This document shows positions 44,393 through 54,712 of a DNA stretch of 64,000 nt, piece after piece. The notes below the pieces were generated by a model. The model searched no databases, had not been told where the DNA came from, and saw only the letters and a list, made by a program, of their open reading frames with translations. The stretch is from NCBI RefSeq assembly GCF_927904885.1, contig NZ_CAKMNW010000001.1:1-64000 (forward strand), written 5' to 3'. The DNA comes from Candidatus Nitrotoga sp. M5. GTDB taxonomy: Bacteria > Pseudomonadota > Gammaproteobacteria > Burkholderiales > Gallionellaceae. The position numbers and the translations under genes were made by a program. Within the stretch, counting starts at the first letter, position 1. Each line of letters opens with the position of its first letter.

Positions 44393-47300
44393 TCAAGCCG
44401 CTGCCCAGATCAATTCGTTGAAGCTTTCCAACACTTGCTTGAGCTCGCCGTTAAACATCTTGTCGAGCCGGGTAAATCCGCCGCCTTCGCGCTTGAAGAT
44501 AAGGTCTGGATCATCCAGTGCGGCATGATCTACCAGCAGATTGGCTTTAGTTTGTGCAGCAATCTTTTTCAGCCATTCGCGCTGCGGGCCAGTCCAATTG
44601 TTTGACGCCAATAGTTTTTGCAGCGCATGATCGACCCGCTCATTGTATGGCACAAGCGCATCGCCGATGGCGGCTTGGCGGATGTATCCGACGATGCGCG
44701 CAGCGATGTCATGATTGGTCATCTCGCGCCAGGCGGTGGCGAGGTTGGTTTCGGTGTATCCGGCCTTATCCAGCTCCAGCACCAGCTCGCGCAGTTGCTT
44801 GCGGGTGAGTTCGCGTGGACGGGTGAGCACAGTCATCAGTGCAGGTATGTCGTTGCTGTGGCTCTGAATGAAGGCGGTGAATTCCTTGAGATAGTCCTCC
44901 GGTTTCTTCGCATTGCCATAGCCACGCTCGGAAGGAAGGATTTTGTCCTCGTGATCGGAGATGAACATTGGAGGGGCTGTGCCTTCACCCTTACGATCAA
45001 GGATTTTACCGAGATCGGGGTTCTGTGTGAACCAAGCCGCCACATCATTGATGGGCATCGCTGTGAGCTTCTTGATGAAGTCATCCGCTGTCATCCCGGC
45101 CTTGGTTTCGAAGTCGCTGGCGGATTTTTCGGAGAGATGGCGTTTCTTGCTTTGCAGCTTGGCAAGGAACTGCTCACGCACAAGTTGACGAGCTGTTTCA
45201 TCGCCTACCGTTATCAGCTCTTGGGCCAACTGGCTAAAGCTAATCTTGGGATCAACCACAACGGGCCGCATGGCGGTCATATCGCCCAGCGCTTCGAATA
45301 TCCCGACCGCATCAAAAACACGGAAGGCTTCTTTTTCGATCTCGTCGCAAAGGCGCGTGGCGCGGCCCAGCATCTGGTCAAACAGAATGCGGCTATTTAC
45401 CCGGCGCAGAAAAACGATATTGCAGATTTCAGGTACGTCGATACCAGTGGTGAGTAAATCGACGGTTACCGCCACATTGGGGTTACGCTCGTTTTTGTAA
45501 CGGCGGATGAGTTGCAGGGGCTTGTCGGCAGCACCAGTGATCTTGATAACCGCATCATCGTCCACGCTGCCATACTGTGTCTTAAATGCTGTCTTGAGCA
45601 AATCGACCACCATGTCGGCATGTGCATCCGTCGCGCAGAAAATCAGTGTTTTGCGGCGGGAAGAAGGATCAATCTCTTTGGCAAGATACTCGCACACCAC
45701 ACGGTTGAATGACACTGTGATGACCTTGCGGTTAAAGTCCTCAACATCCATTTTTATTTCATCCGGCGTTTTGAATAGCTCGATCTGGTTGTATCGGCCA
45801 TCAAAAACCTTGATGTTCTCGCCTGCTTTCCATGTGATGCCCTGATTGGAAAGCTCGGTTTTGATTTGTACGGGTGGTTCGTAATCGACCAAATACCCGT
45901 CGATAACAGCTTCCCGATAGCTGTAGGTATAAACTGGCGCACCGAAAATCTGCGTGGTGTGCAGCGCTGGCGTGGCAGTCAGTCCAACCTTGTAGGCGTC
46001 GAAATAGTCGAGCACACGGCGATATTTTGAGATGTAGTCTTCATATCCCCGGAAGGTCATTTCCGTATCGGACAACTCACGATCAAGCAGATAACCGCGA
46101 TGGCATTCATCCACCACGATGCAATCGTATTGATCGACGGATGGCGTGGTTGCATCTTCTGCTGCGTAGAGCAGGCGCTGCACCATGCCCTGTATGGTGG
46201 CGATATGTACCGCAGTTTCGGTATCCGGTGCTTGTTCTTCCAGCTCCTTGATGCCAAATGTATTAGCAAAAGTCTGGAGGTTTTCCATGCGCGTGTCTTT
46301 GAAGGCATTTGCTGCTTGCTCACCCAAGGCAGAGCGATCAACCAGAAACAGGATGCGTCGAAAGCGCTTTGCTTTGAGTAGACGGTAAATCAACGCGATA
46401 CAGGTTTTGGTCTTGCCAGTGCCGGTTGCCATCGCCAGCAACATCTCACGCTGACCAGCTTCAATAGCCGATTCAGCGGCGCGGATAGCATCCTGCTGGT
46501 ATGGGCGTAATGGGAAACCGTAATTGAACGGGTCATTGGCGAGTTGTTCGTGTGCTTTGGCTTCGTCCCGCTTGAGCAGCGTGGTCAATCCTTCCGGGGT
46601 GTACCAGCCATCGAGCACGTTCCCCAGGTTATCGGCACGGCGCAGATCACAGAACCAGATGCCGCTCTTGGTGGCAAGCTGGCGAAGATAAGGGCGGCCA
46701 TTGGATGAAAAGGCGAAGGGCACGCGAAAGGCAGCCTCTCCACCCCAGTTTTCACCGGACAGTATTGTCTCTTGCGATGGGATGAAGGTTCGGCTGTAGC
46801 GCTTGGCTTGTTGTAATGCGCCAGATACGTCGACGTTTTTGCGTTTGGATTCTACTACCCCAATCGGCATCAAGCCTGCGAACAGTACATAATCGGCGGG
46901 GCCGCTTTCAGTAGGCCATTCAGCGATTGCCAAGTTGCGCCCTCTGGACGGACGAGCACCTTTGTTGTATTTAATAGTCTGGGAATCTGCCTCCCAGCCT
47001 GCTTGCCGCAGCTGCTGGTCGATCAGTTTGCGGGTGTCAGCCTCATCCAACTGAACAGCACTGGCGGCGGTATTCGCGGCAGCAATAAATTTCACCAAAG
47101 TGCTTTTTGGCTGGGCGGCCGCTACGGTTTGCTGTTCGGCAAGACGCTTCTCTAGCGCGACCTTGGCTTGTTCGGTCTCAGCAGCCATCAGTTCCCAGAA
47201 TACCCGCTCATTCTTGGCTTCGCGTAGTTTTGCCTCTGTCGCCTCAAGCCGCTCTGCGGATTCGTGATGGGTTGCCTGATATTCCTGGAGTGCCTTGCTC

Positions 47301-47767
47301 AACAGCGATATTTCAGTGCGCAGTTCATTGCTTTCATCTTTGGGTGGCGTTGGTGGCGCAAATGGACCAGATTTGAAAGATGGGTCTTTAAAAGTACGGT
47401 GAAACCAAAGGCTCAACTGCCATGACATTTTCAAGGCGCTTAGTGCCCCCCGATGATCTCCTTCAAGCGCGTGGTTGGCAGCGTTACCAGTGCGGCGCAT
47501 CTCACCAAACAACTGCCCAACTTCGCGCGGAACAATCCCACTATCCTGAAGGCGACGCAATAGTTCGTATTGGGTTTCTTGCGGTGCAACAAGTTGGCCG
47601 GTTCTCGCCGCAATGAGCTGGGCTAACAATTCGGAAAGTTGGCGCAGTTTGAGTAAACAGGTATTGGGATCATCTGCGAAATACTTTTCTGCCAACATAC
47701 CCAAGCGTAGCAACTGCTCGTCGTGCTGCTCTAAATGCGCGAAATTTGTTTGAAGCAGAGAGGCCAT
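44393..47767 (-). CDS. hsdR: Type I restriction endonuclease/translocase subunit
   Basis: An 1124-residue R subunit (EcoEI-like). Order: an N-terminal DUF4145-type helical domain (1-150), coiled coil (about 150-225), a PD-(D/E)XK nuclease (ADYVLFAGLMPIGVVESKRK, about 290-310), then a superfamily 2 helicase with Walker A MATGTGKTKTCIAL, DEAD-variant VVDECHRGY, SAT-like GLTATPALHT and the C-terminal motif VDLLTTGIDVPEI, and an EcoEI_R_C tail. The complex translocates DNA and cuts unmethylated sites. It is the first gene of the defence block; VapBC separates it from hsdM, which may stabilise the locus. Confidence 0.95.
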   Translation of the reverse strand: MASLLQTNFAHLEQHDEQLLRLGMLAEKYFADDPNTCLLKLRQLSELLAQLIAARTGQLVAPQETQYELLRRLQDSGIVPREVGQLFGEMRRTGNAANHALEGDHRGALSALKMSWQLSLWFHRTFKDPSFKSGPFAPPTPPKDESNELRTEISLLSKALQEYQATHHESAERLEATEAKLREAKNERVFWELMAAETEQAKVALEKRLAEQQTVAAAQPKSTLVKFIAAANTAASAVQLDEADTRKLIDQQLRQAGWEADSQTIKYNKGARPSRGRNLAIAEWPTESGPADYVLFAGLMPIGVVESKRKNVDVSGALQQAKRYSRTFIPSQETILSGENWGGEAAFRVPFAFSSNGRPYLRQLATKSGIWFCDLRRADNLGNVLDGWYTPEGLTTLLKRDEAKAHEQLANDPFNYGFPLRPYQQDAIRAAESAIEAGQREMLLAMATGTGKTKTCIALIYRLLKAKRFRRILFLVDRSALGEQAANAFKDTRMENLQTFANTFGIKELEEQAPDTETAVHIATIQGMVQRLLYAAEDATTPSVDQYDCIVVDECHRGYLLDRELSDTEMTFRGYEDYISKYRRVLDYFDAYKVGLTATPALHTTQIFGAPVYTYSYREAVIDGYLVDYEPPVQIKTELSNQGITWKAGENIKVFDGRYNQIELFKTPDEIKMDVEDFNRKVITVSFNRVVCEYLAKEIDPSSRRKTLIFCATDAHADMVVDLLKTAFKTQYGSVDDDAVIKITGAADKPLQLIRRYKNERNPNVAVTVDLLTTGIDVPEICNIVFLRRVNSRILFDQMLGRATRLCDEIEKEAFRVFDAVGIFEALGDMTAMRPVVVDPKISFSQLAQELITVGDETARQLVREQFLAKLQSKKRHLSEKSASDFETKAGMTADDFIKKLTAMPINDVAAWFTQNPDLGKILDRKGEGTAPPMFISDHEDKILPSERGYGNAKKPEDYLKEFTAFIQSHSNDIPALMTVLTRPRELTRKQLRELVLELDKAGYTETNLATAWREMTNHDIAARIVGYIRQAAIGDALVPYNERVDHALQKLLASNNWTGPQREWLKKIAAQTKANLLVDHAALDDPDLIFKREGGGFTRLDKMFNGELKQVLESFNELIWAAA

Positions 47768-48187
47768 TACTTTTTATTACATCTATCAGCTGATGAAAGA
47801 GCAGTGGGTGTACTGCTAAACACCAGTAATGTACTGTAATGTCCAGCATTATCCAAATGTCCTTGTCAGCTTCACATCTGCGGCACCGCATGTCTTAGCT
47901 GACATACTCCGCGAGTATGTCAGCTAAGCCAGTGCAATCACCGATAAGTTGCGCGTAGTAACTATTGGAAATGTTTACGCATCAAAAACACGATTCACGC
48001 GCAACGCTGACACCATGAACACGAGTGTGGAGATAATCAGGCTTTGTATTGATGGAAATTCGAACAGAATATTATTCTGAGTTTGCAATAAAACGATATT
48101 GTGAAGGCGTGCGGCTAATGATACTTACTGAAGCAGTATTGAGAACTTAGTAACTTTCTGGTTTACTCCTGAGAAGATAAAAACAAA
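47768..48187. other. Right end of island, no gene
   Basis: About 420 bp between hsdR and the tRNA-Pro terminator. Apart from the long palindrome listed separately I see only AT-rich sequence that should include the hsdR promoter. No integrase is encoded here. Confidence 0.4.
47894..47928. repeat. 35-bp palindrome with 16-bp perfect arms
   Basis: CTTAGCTGACATACTC and its exact complement GAGTATGTCAGCTAAG are separated by CGC. No U-tract on either side, so it is not a normal terminator. It lies 300 bp inside the island end. Confidence 0.85.
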
Positions 48188-48219
48188 AATGGCTTGCCAG
48201 AATTAACTAGCAAGCCATT
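48188..48219 (-). terminator. Rho-independent terminator after tRNA-Pro
   Basis: On the minus strand AATGGCTTGC pairs with GCAAGCCATT, followed by TTTGTTTTT. It closes the Gly-Cys-Pro tRNA transcript. Confidence 0.8.
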
Positions 48220-48227
48220 GATTTTAT

Positions 48228-48304
<77 letters not shown>

Positions 48305-48374
48305 AAGAAGAGAATTATAACAGAGCAAAAATATCAACGAATTAAATTTTTAGCTATGTAAACTTGCTTGAAGA

Positions 48375-48448
48375 TGGAGGCGGGGGTCGGAATCGAACCG
48401 GCGTACACGGCTTTGCAGGCCGCTGCATGACCACTCTGCCACCCCGCC
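48375..48448 (-). tRNA. tRNA-Cys(GCA)
   Basis: 74 nt with encoded CCA. Acceptor GGCGGGG; the anticodon loop CTGCAAA gives GCA; T-arm GGTTCGATTCC. Middle gene of the minus-strand tRNA trio. Confidence 0.97.
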
Positions 48449-48503
48449 ATTTTGCACATGCTCTAAAGAAAAATGGGAAAGTAAAATACTCTCCCAAAAA
48501 ATT

Positions 48504-48579
<76 letters not shown>

Positions 48580-48595
48580 AAAAATCGAAGTCCGC

Positions 48596-48623
48596 ATTAT
48601 AGAGATATTGCTCTCAGTGTCAA
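48596..48623 (-). promoter_or_regulatory. Consensus sigma70 promoter of the tRNA trio
   Basis: On the minus strand TTGACA and TATAAT are both perfect, with a 16-bp spacer, about 17 bp before tRNA-Gly. A GCGGACT just after the -10 box suits a stringent-control discriminator. Confidence 0.85.
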
Positions 48624-48687
48624 GAAAGAAAGAGAGTTAAGTTGATTCGCCAATTAACCGGCTTGGTTGAGAAAAACGAAGATGTTT

Positions 48688-48757
48688 TTGCTAACGTGGT
48701 AGGCATCTCTGTATAATGCGCATCGCTGAATGAGTTTGTCGGTAAAAACTCATTCCA
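48688..48757 (+). promoter_or_regulatory. tRNA-Leu promoter and leader hairpin
   Basis: TTGCTA, an 18-bp spacer and TATAAT (48712-48717), followed by a leader with the hairpin GAATGAGTTT / AAACTCATTC just before tRNA-Leu. The hairpin may be a processing signal. Confidence 0.65.
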
Positions 48758-48772
48758 AACTTGCTTTATCTC

Positions 48773-48861
48773 GCCCGGGTGGTGAAATTGGTAGACACAA
48801 CGGACTTAAAATCCGTCGGCTGGAAACGGCTGTGCCGGTTCAAGTCCGGCCCCGGGCACCA
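48773..48861 (+). tRNA. tRNA-Leu(TAA)
   Basis: 89 nt with encoded CCA and a long variable arm (class II). Acceptor GCCCGGG/CCCGGGC; the anticodon stem-loop GGACTTAAAATCC gives TAA; variable arm CGGCTGGAAACGGCTG. Divergent from the tRNA trio. Confidence 0.97.
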
Positions 48862-49337
48862 ACAATCAATTAGTTATAGCGTATTTTGATAACTAATCAA
48901 ACAGCCTTACTCCGCAAAATCTATTTGACAGGCGGTTTTGAACGGCTGGGCTTTCACCGCGAAGACATTAGGGTGCGCAGATTAGTTCTGGCTCAGGCAA
49001 CAAAAGTACCGCCGAATAGCTGCAGCACATCATTAATGATCGGTGACTTTCGCGTGTGACATGCCATCCTCTAGCACGATATACTGATACATTTTATCAG
49101 CCGTAATCCGCTGACCTGCCCCCCCAAAAGGCCGCACCTGATAAGCTGATCTAAAACATCATGGATTAGCGACGTTCTCATTGTGTCGGATGCTTGTTTG
49201 TATTGCTGGGCCACTTGCATCATCCCACTAATAGTGAATGTTTCTGCCAATTGGTATGTATAGCCGCTCTTGAATCTCTTTTTGATCAATTTTCATAGAG
49301 TCAACGGGGATGAGTTTAGATTTTTAAAGGTGTCCTA
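48862..49337. other. Stretch upstream of rep, no supported gene
   Basis: A 72-codon minus frame (49071-49289) reads SDTMRTSLIHDVLDQLIRCG and could be a decayed protein end, but it has no start context and no known family. The right part should hold the rep promoter. Confidence 0.35.
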
Positions 49338-51326
49338 ATGCTGAGCAAACTCAATCCTTCACAATACGAAGCAGTTAAGTATCTGGATGGTCCCCTGTTG
49401 GTTCTGGCTGGCGCAGGCAGCGGCAAAACGCGCGTTATTACTCATAAGCTGGCCTATCTGATCGAACAATGTGGCTATGCACCACGCAATATCGCCGCAA
49501 TCACTTTTACCAACAAGGCTGCGAATGAAATGCGTGAGCGCGTGGGCAAGTTGTTAACTGGGCGCAACACCAAGGGTTTAACTATTAGTACCTTCCATGC
49601 ACTGGGCATGCAAATCTTGCGTGAGGAGGCTGCTCTGCTCGGCTACAAAAAGCAATTCTCTATCTTCGATAGTGCTGACACTGCAAAAATAATTAGCGAG
49701 CTATTGGGTGCACCAGACAAGCAAGATATCCGTATTGCACAAAGTGTCATGTCCAAATGGAAATCCTCTTTCACCTCGCCAGAACAAGCGTTAAGCCTGG
49801 TTGAAAGCGAGGCAGATCAGCGTACAGCACTGCTTTATGCGCGTTATCAAGAAACATTACGTGCCTATCAAGCAATGGATTTTGATGACTTGATACGTTT
49901 GCCAGTGGATTTATTTCAGGATTTTCCTGAAGCCCTGTTGCGCTGGCAGCAACGTTTTCGTTATTTGTTGATCGACGAATATCAAGATACCAATGATTGC
50001 CAGTATCAAATGACTCGCCTGCTGGCGGGTAGTCGCGCTGCACTGACGGCCGTGGGCGACGATGATCAGGCGATCTATGCCTGGCGCGGGGCAAGCACCG
50101 CAAATTTGCAGAATTTAAATAATGATCACGTGAATTTGCGCGTTATTAAGCTGGAACAAAACTATCGCTCTTCACAACGCATTTTGACCTGTGCCAATCA
50201 TTTAATACGCAACAACACTAAGCTATTCGAGAAAAAACTATGGAGTGACCATGGACCAGGCGATCCTATCCACGTATTCGCAGCCAGGGATGGCGAGAAC
50301 GAAGCAGAGTCTGTAGTAATGCGGTTGCTGGCACATAAATTTGAACATAACACACGCTTTGCTGATTACGCCATTTTGTATCGCAGCAATCACCTGTCGC
50401 GTACTTTTGAGGAACAGTTACGTGGACAGAAAGTGCCTTATACCGTCAGTGGCGGCAGCTCTTTCTTCGATCGCGCGGAGATCAAGGATCTCACTGCCTA
50501 TTTGCGCTTGATTGCAAACACAGATGACGATCCAGCCTTCATTCGCGCCATTACCACACCTAAACGAGGTATTGGCAACCAGACACTGGAGAAGCTTGCA
50601 GGCTATGCCGGTACGCGCAACATCAGTATGTTCGCAGCAGCTTTTGAGAGCGCCATGGCACATCAACTTCCTGCAAGGCAACATGAAGAATTACTCACCT
50701 TTTGCAATTTTATTAATCGCATGGAAGCACGTTCCGATAAGGAGGCGTGCGCAACGGTGATGGCAGATTTAATGAGTGCAATAGATTACGAGGCATGGCT
50801 GTTCGACAGCCATGAGCCGCGTCAGGCGGAAACGAAATGGGCTAATGTTGCAGATTTTGTCGGTTGGATCAACCGCAAATCGGAAGCTGACGACAAGACA
50901 TTGCTGGCGATGACACAAACCATCGCGCTGATGAACCTGCTCGAATCCCGCGAAGAAGAATCAGATGCAGTCTCCTTATCAACTCTGCATGCTGCCAAAG
51001 GCCTGGAATTCGGCCATGTATTCATGGTGGGCGTGGAAGAAGGCACCCTGCCGCACCATCAAAGCGAACTACCGGAACAGATAGAGGAAGAGCGTCGCCT
51101 GATGTATGTAGGCATAACTCGCGCAGAGCGTTCGCTGCAAATCAGCTATTGCACAAAGCGTAAACGGGGAAAAGAATGGCAGGCATGCGAAGCAAGCCGT
51201 TTCTTGCAAGAATTGCCCGCAGATGAACTAATCTATTCGGGTGTATTACCAGCAGGCAGGGCAACTGAAGTAAGTAAAGATGTGGGAATGGCGAAATTAG
51301 CGCGGTTGAAAGCGATGTTAAGCTGA
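49338..51326 (+). CDS. rep: ATP-dependent DNA helicase Rep
   Basis: A 662-residue UvrD/Rep superfamily 1A helicase that unwinds DNA 3' to 5' and helps forks pass protein blocks. Motifs: I (GAGSGKTRVITHKLAYL), Ia (AITFTNKAANEM), II (LIDEYQDTND), III (GDDDQAIYAWRGA), IV (LEQNYRSS), V (STLHAAKGLEFGHVFMVG) and VI (EERRLMYVGITRAE). It begins MLSKLNPSQYEAV, as Rep does, rather than with the longer UvrD N-terminus. AGGTG lies 6 nt upstream of the ATG. It converges on rlmB. Confidence 0.95.
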   Translation: MLSKLNPSQYEAVKYLDGPLLVLAGAGSGKTRVITHKLAYLIEQCGYAPRNIAAITFTNKAANEMRERVGKLLTGRNTKGLTISTFHALGMQILREEAALLGYKKQFSIFDSADTAKIISELLGAPDKQDIRIAQSVMSKWKSSFTSPEQALSLVESEADQRTALLYARYQETLRAYQAMDFDDLIRLPVDLFQDFPEALLRWQQRFRYLLIDEYQDTNDCQYQMTRLLAGSRAALTAVGDDDQAIYAWRGASTANLQNLNNDHVNLRVIKLEQNYRSSQRILTCANHLIRNNTKLFEKKLWSDHGPGDPIHVFAARDGENEAESVVMRLLAHKFEHNTRFADYAILYRSNHLSRTFEEQLRGQKVPYTVSGGSSFFDRAEIKDLTAYLRLIANTDDDPAFIRAITTPKRGIGNQTLEKLAGYAGTRNISMFAAAFESAMAHQLPARQHEELLTFCNFINRMEARSDKEACATVMADLMSAIDYEAWLFDSHEPRQAETKWANVADFVGWINRKSEADDKTLLAMTQTIALMNLLESREEESDAVSLSTLHAAKGLEFGHVFMVGVEEGTLPHHQSELPEQIEEERRLMYVGITRAERSLQISYCTKRKRGKEWQACEASRFLQELPADELIYSGVLPAGRATEVSKDVGMAKLARLKAMLS

Positions 51327-51439
51327 CCAACTATTGAAAATATACATAACTGGAAGTCAGGCCCGGAACGTTCAGCAACTACGCTGCCCTGCCCTATTCT
51401 GTCCAGCTTTTTACTTAGGACGTATCTAAAAATTCAAAT

Positions 51440-51535
51440 CTACGTCATTCCAGCGAAAGTAATAATAAATAAACGATTTATTGATTATATTGTTGCAAGT
51501 ACTGGATACACACCTTCGCGGAAATGACGAAATTT
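51440..51535. repeat. REP-like inverted pair between convergent genes
   Basis: CGTCATTCCAGCGAA (51443 onward) and TTCGCGGAAATGACG (near 51511-51526) are inverted copies with two mismatches; CTGGATAC lies inside. They resemble the common GTCATTCCCGCG type of dispersed repeat. The hairpin could also end transcription of both rep and rlmB. Confidence 0.6.
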
Positions 51536-51546
51536 TCAAGTACCCT

Positions 51547-52284
51547 TTAATTCATCCGTTGTCTTCTTGCCTCAAACAGGCACACGCCAGCACTCACAGA
51601 CACATTCAAACTTTCTACGCTACCCAGCATGGGGATGCGCACTAGCTGGTCGCAGGTGTCTTTAGTAAGCCGACGCAGCCCCTCTCCTTCCGCTCCCAGC
51701 ACCCAAGCCAATGCGCCGGTATGCCGGAACCCATGCAGGTCAGTTTTGGCCTCGCCATCTGCACCGACAACCCAGATATCGTGCTCCTGTAACTCCCGCA
51801 AGGTACGCGCGAGGTTGGTAACGGTAATATAGGGAACAGTTTCCGCCGCGCCACAGGCAACTTTTTCCACAGTCGCATTCAGTCCAACGGCGCGATCTTT
51901 AGGAGCGATAACGGCATGTATTCCAAAAGCATCGGCACTGCGCAAGCAAGCACCCAGATTATGCGGATCTTGCACACCGTCCAGCACTAGTAACAACGCC
52001 GGTTCAGTAAGGGTTTCCAACACGTCGTCCAGATGTCGCACCTTTTGCGCGGCATTTACGCGAGCGGCGACTCCTTGATGTCGAGCATTGCCTGCCATGC
52101 CATCAAGACGTTTGGAATCAACAGGGACCACGCGAACATTGTTACTTTCCGCCAGCTTCAACAGATCACGAGCACGCGGGTCGCGACGTTGCGTGTCTAC
52201 ATAAAGTTCCAGCACGCTGTCTGCATGCTGACGAATACGCGCAGTGACGGCATGAAAGCCATGAATTACACGAGTTTCAGTCAT
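51547..52284 (-). CDS. rlmB: 23S rRNA (guanosine-2251-2'-O)-methyltransferase RlmB
   Basis: A 245-residue SpoU-type methyltransferase that modifies G2251 in the ribosomal P loop. N-terminal substrate-binding domain ([19 protein letters not shown]), then the trefoil-knot SPOUT core: [20 protein letters not shown] (motif 1), [14 protein letters not shown] (motif 2) and [20 protein letters not shown] (motif 3). Start at ATG 52284: the frame before it belongs to rnr, and the two genes share ATGACTGA, an 8-bp overlap. rnr-rlmB is a conserved operon. Confidence 0.96.
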   Translation of the reverse strand: MTETRVIHGFHAVTARIRQHADSVLELYVDTQRRDPRARDLLKLAESNNVRVVPVDSKRLDGMAGNARHQGVAARVNAAQKVRHLDDVLETLTEPALLLVLDGVQDPHNLGACLRSADAFGIHAVIAPKDRAVGLNATVEKVACGAAETVPYITVTNLARTLRELQEHDIWVVGADGEAKTDLHGFRHTGALAWVLGAEGEGLRRLTKDTCDQLVRIPMLGSVESLNVSVSAGVCLFEARRQRMN

Positions 52285-54520
52285 GATGCTCTTTAGTCTT
52301 TTTGGCTTTTTTGGGTTTCTTAGCCGCCACGTCCTTAGTTGGCATTTCCCCAGCGGGCAGATCCAGCACAAAGTCGAGCTTGGTACTTTCCATGTCCACT
52401 CTCACAACCGTAACGCGCACGCGATCCCCAAGACGATAGCGCTTGCCCGATCGCTCGCCTAGCATCTGATGCTTGGTCGCATCGTAATGAAAATAATCCG
52501 CACCGAGTTCTGACACATGGAGCAACCCTTCGATGTAAAGATCGTCCAGCGCGACAAACAAACCGAATCCAGTCACTGAAGATATAGTGCCTTCGAAGCT
52601 GCTGCCGAGATGGTCTCGCATGTAGAAACATTTCAGCCACGCTTCAACATCTCGTGTGGCATCGTCAGCCCGGCGTTCTGTCAAGGAGCAATGTATGCCC
52701 AGTGCGTCCCACTTCTCTTTTGGTTTGTATTGTTCGTTATTTAACACAGCCTTAATAGCGCGGTGCACCAGAAGATCGGGGTAACGACGAATTGGCGAAG
52801 TAAAGTGTGTATAAGCATCGTAGCCAAGACCGAAATGGCCATTATTTTCCGGGCAATAACGCGCTTGACGCAATGAACGTAACATCACAGTTTGCAATAA
52901 GGCTGCATCAGGTCGCCCCTTGACCTGCTTGAGCAGCTTGGCGTAATCGCCAGCCTCAGGTTTTTCGCCACCTCCAAGGTCCAGGCCAAATTCCTTAAAG
53001 AACTCACGCACTGCTTCCAATTTTTCAGGTGTGGGGCCTTCATGCACACGATATAACACTGGGTGCTTACGTTCACTAAGGAAATTGGCGGTGCACACGT
53101 TGGCCGCCAGCATGCATTCCTCTATCAGGCGATGGGCATCATTGCGTACCAGAGGCACGATGCAATCAATCTTGCCCTGATCGGTAAATATCATCTGGGT
53201 TTCTATAGTTTCGAAGTCAATCGCACCACGTTTCTCGCGAGCTTGCAGCAAGGTTTTGAATAAGGTATGCAAATGATTGATTTGCGGCAGAACGGCGGCA
53301 AATTTTTGTGCAGCCTCGCCTTGTGGGTGAACCAGCATATCAGCCACCTGGTTGTAGGTCAGGCGCGCCTGCGAGAACATGACTGATGGATAGAAGCGGT
53401 AAGATTCTATCTCGCCTTCAGCGCTAATCTGCATATCACATACCATACACAGGCGCTCGACATGTGGATTAAGCGAACAAAGGCCGTTGGAAAGCTTTTC
53501 CGGCAGCATAGGAATAACACGACGAGGGAAATATACCGAGTTACCTCGATTCAAAGCTTCCTTATCCAGCGCATCTCCGGGCTTTACATAATGACTTACA
53601 TCGGCAATCGCCACCACCAGGCGGAAGCCATTAGCATGCGGTTCGCAATATACCGCATCGTCAAAATCCCGTGCAGTCTCGCCGTCTATGGTCACAAGCG
53701 GTAACTGGCGTAAATCTTCGCGCCCTGCATAATCTTCTGGCAGCACTTGGTCCGGAATTTTTTCAGCTTGGTGTTTCGTGTCGGCTGGAAACTCATACGG
53801 CAGATCATGCTTGCGTAACGCAATTTCAATTTCCATACCAGGATCGGCATAATTGCCTAAAATCTGCACGATGCGACCTATGGGTTGAGCCTTTTTGCTA
53901 GGTTGCTGCAGAATTTCCAGCATCACCACCTGCCCTGCCTGTGCCCCGACGTGCTCACCTGGAGCAACAAGGATATCCTGACTAATGCGACGATTTTCCG
54001 CCACCACAAACTTAATGCCATGCTCCTCATACAGCCGCCCGACCAGACGCTGAGTGGCGTGCTCCAGCACCTCCACTATACTGGCCTCGCGACGCCCGCG
54101 TCGGTCGGTACCGGTTTCACGTACCACGACTGTATCGCCATGCAACGCTTTATGCATCTCCTTGGCGCTCAAAACCAGATCGACACTGCCGTCATCAGGA
54201 ATCAAAAAACCAAATCCATCAGGGTGTCCTTGTACCTTGCCCTTAATCAGGTCAAGCTTGTTCATTACGCAGATTGCACGCTTGCGGTTACGCATTATCT
54301 GACCATCGCGCTCCATAGCGCGCAGGCGACGCGTAAATAGTTCAGTCTCGTGTTCATCAATATGCAGCATATGACACAACTCTTCTTCAGCAACCGGCAC
54401 GCCTTGCTTTTCCAGTAATTGCAGGATGTACTCGCGGCTGGGTAATGGGTGCTCATACTGCTCGCGCTCCCGATCCAAGAATGGGTCGAGCTCACGAACG
54501 TTTTTTTTCTTATTTGTCAT
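52277..54520 (-). CDS. rnr: Ribonuclease R
   Basis: A 747-residue 3'-5' exoribonuclease that degrades structured RNA. Order: N-terminal winged helix ([20 protein letters not shown]), two cold-shock domains ([18 protein letters not shown]), the RNB catalytic domain with the acidic centre [18 protein letters not shown]-like [16 protein letters not shown], then S1 ([19 protein letters not shown]) and a Lys-rich tail ([13 protein letters not shown]). Four catalytic Asp positions are present in RDFDD and neighbours. Upstream on the other strand lies tRNA-Leu(CAG), 56 bp away. Confidence 0.96.
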   Translation of the reverse strand: MTNKKKNVRELDPFLDREREQYEHPLPSREYILQLLEKQGVPVAEEELCHMLHIDEHETELFTRRLRAMERDGQIMRNRKRAICVMNKLDLIKGKVQGHPDGFGFLIPDDGSVDLVLSAKEMHKALHGDTVVVRETGTDRRGRREASIVEVLEHATQRLVGRLYEEHGIKFVVAENRRISQDILVAPGEHVGAQAGQVVMLEILQQPSKKAQPIGRIVQILGNYADPGMEIEIALRKHDLPYEFPADTKHQAEKIPDQVLPEDYAGREDLRQLPLVTIDGETARDFDDAVYCEPHANGFRLVVAIADVSHYVKPGDALDKEALNRGNSVYFPRRVIPMLPEKLSNGLCSLNPHVERLCMVCDMQISAEGEIESYRFYPSVMFSQARLTYNQVADMLVHPQGEAAQKFAAVLPQINHLHTLFKTLLQAREKRGAIDFETIETQMIFTDQGKIDCIVPLVRNDAHRLIEECMLAANVCTANFLSERKHPVLYRVHEGPTPEKLEAVREFFKEFGLDLGGGEKPEAGDYAKLLKQVKGRPDAALLQTVMLRSLRQARYCPENNGHFGLGYDAYTHFTSPIRRYPDLLVHRAIKAVLNNEQYKPKEKWDALGIHCSLTERRADDATRDVEAWLKCFYMRDHLGSSFEGTISSVTGFGLFVALDDLYIEGLLHVSELGADYFHYDATKHQMLGERSGKRYRLGDRVRVTVVRVDMESTKLDFVLDLPAGEMPTKDVAAKKPKKAKKTKEHHD

Positions 54521-54575
54521 TGACAGAAAATCCTATAACGATTAACTTGTGCGCCCTCAATAAGCAATGTTTATT

Positions 54576-54660
54576 GCCCAGATGGCGGAATTGGTAGACG
54601 CGCACGGTTCAGGTCCGTGTGCCGTAAGGTGTGGAGGTTCGAGTCCTCTTCTGGGCACCA
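54576..54660 (+). tRNA. tRNA-Leu(CAG)
   Basis: 85 nt with encoded CCA. Acceptor GCCCAGA/TCTGGGC; anticodon stem-loop CACGGTTCAGGTCCGTG gives CAG; variable arm GCCGTAAGGTGT; T-arm GGTTCGAGTCC. Confidence 0.97.
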
Positions 54661-54689
54661 TAAATTAAATTTTTATTAGTTTTGTTACA

Positions 54690-54712
54690 AAGTGCCCATT
54701 GGGGCATTTTTT
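54690..54712 (+). terminator. Terminator after tRNA-Leu
   Basis: TGCCC-ATT-GGGGCA hairpin followed by a run of seven T. Confidence 0.8.

Noticed and set aside
44618-45457. 279-codon plus-strand frame
   Set aside because: Lies antisense to hsdR helicase motifs and has no family features.
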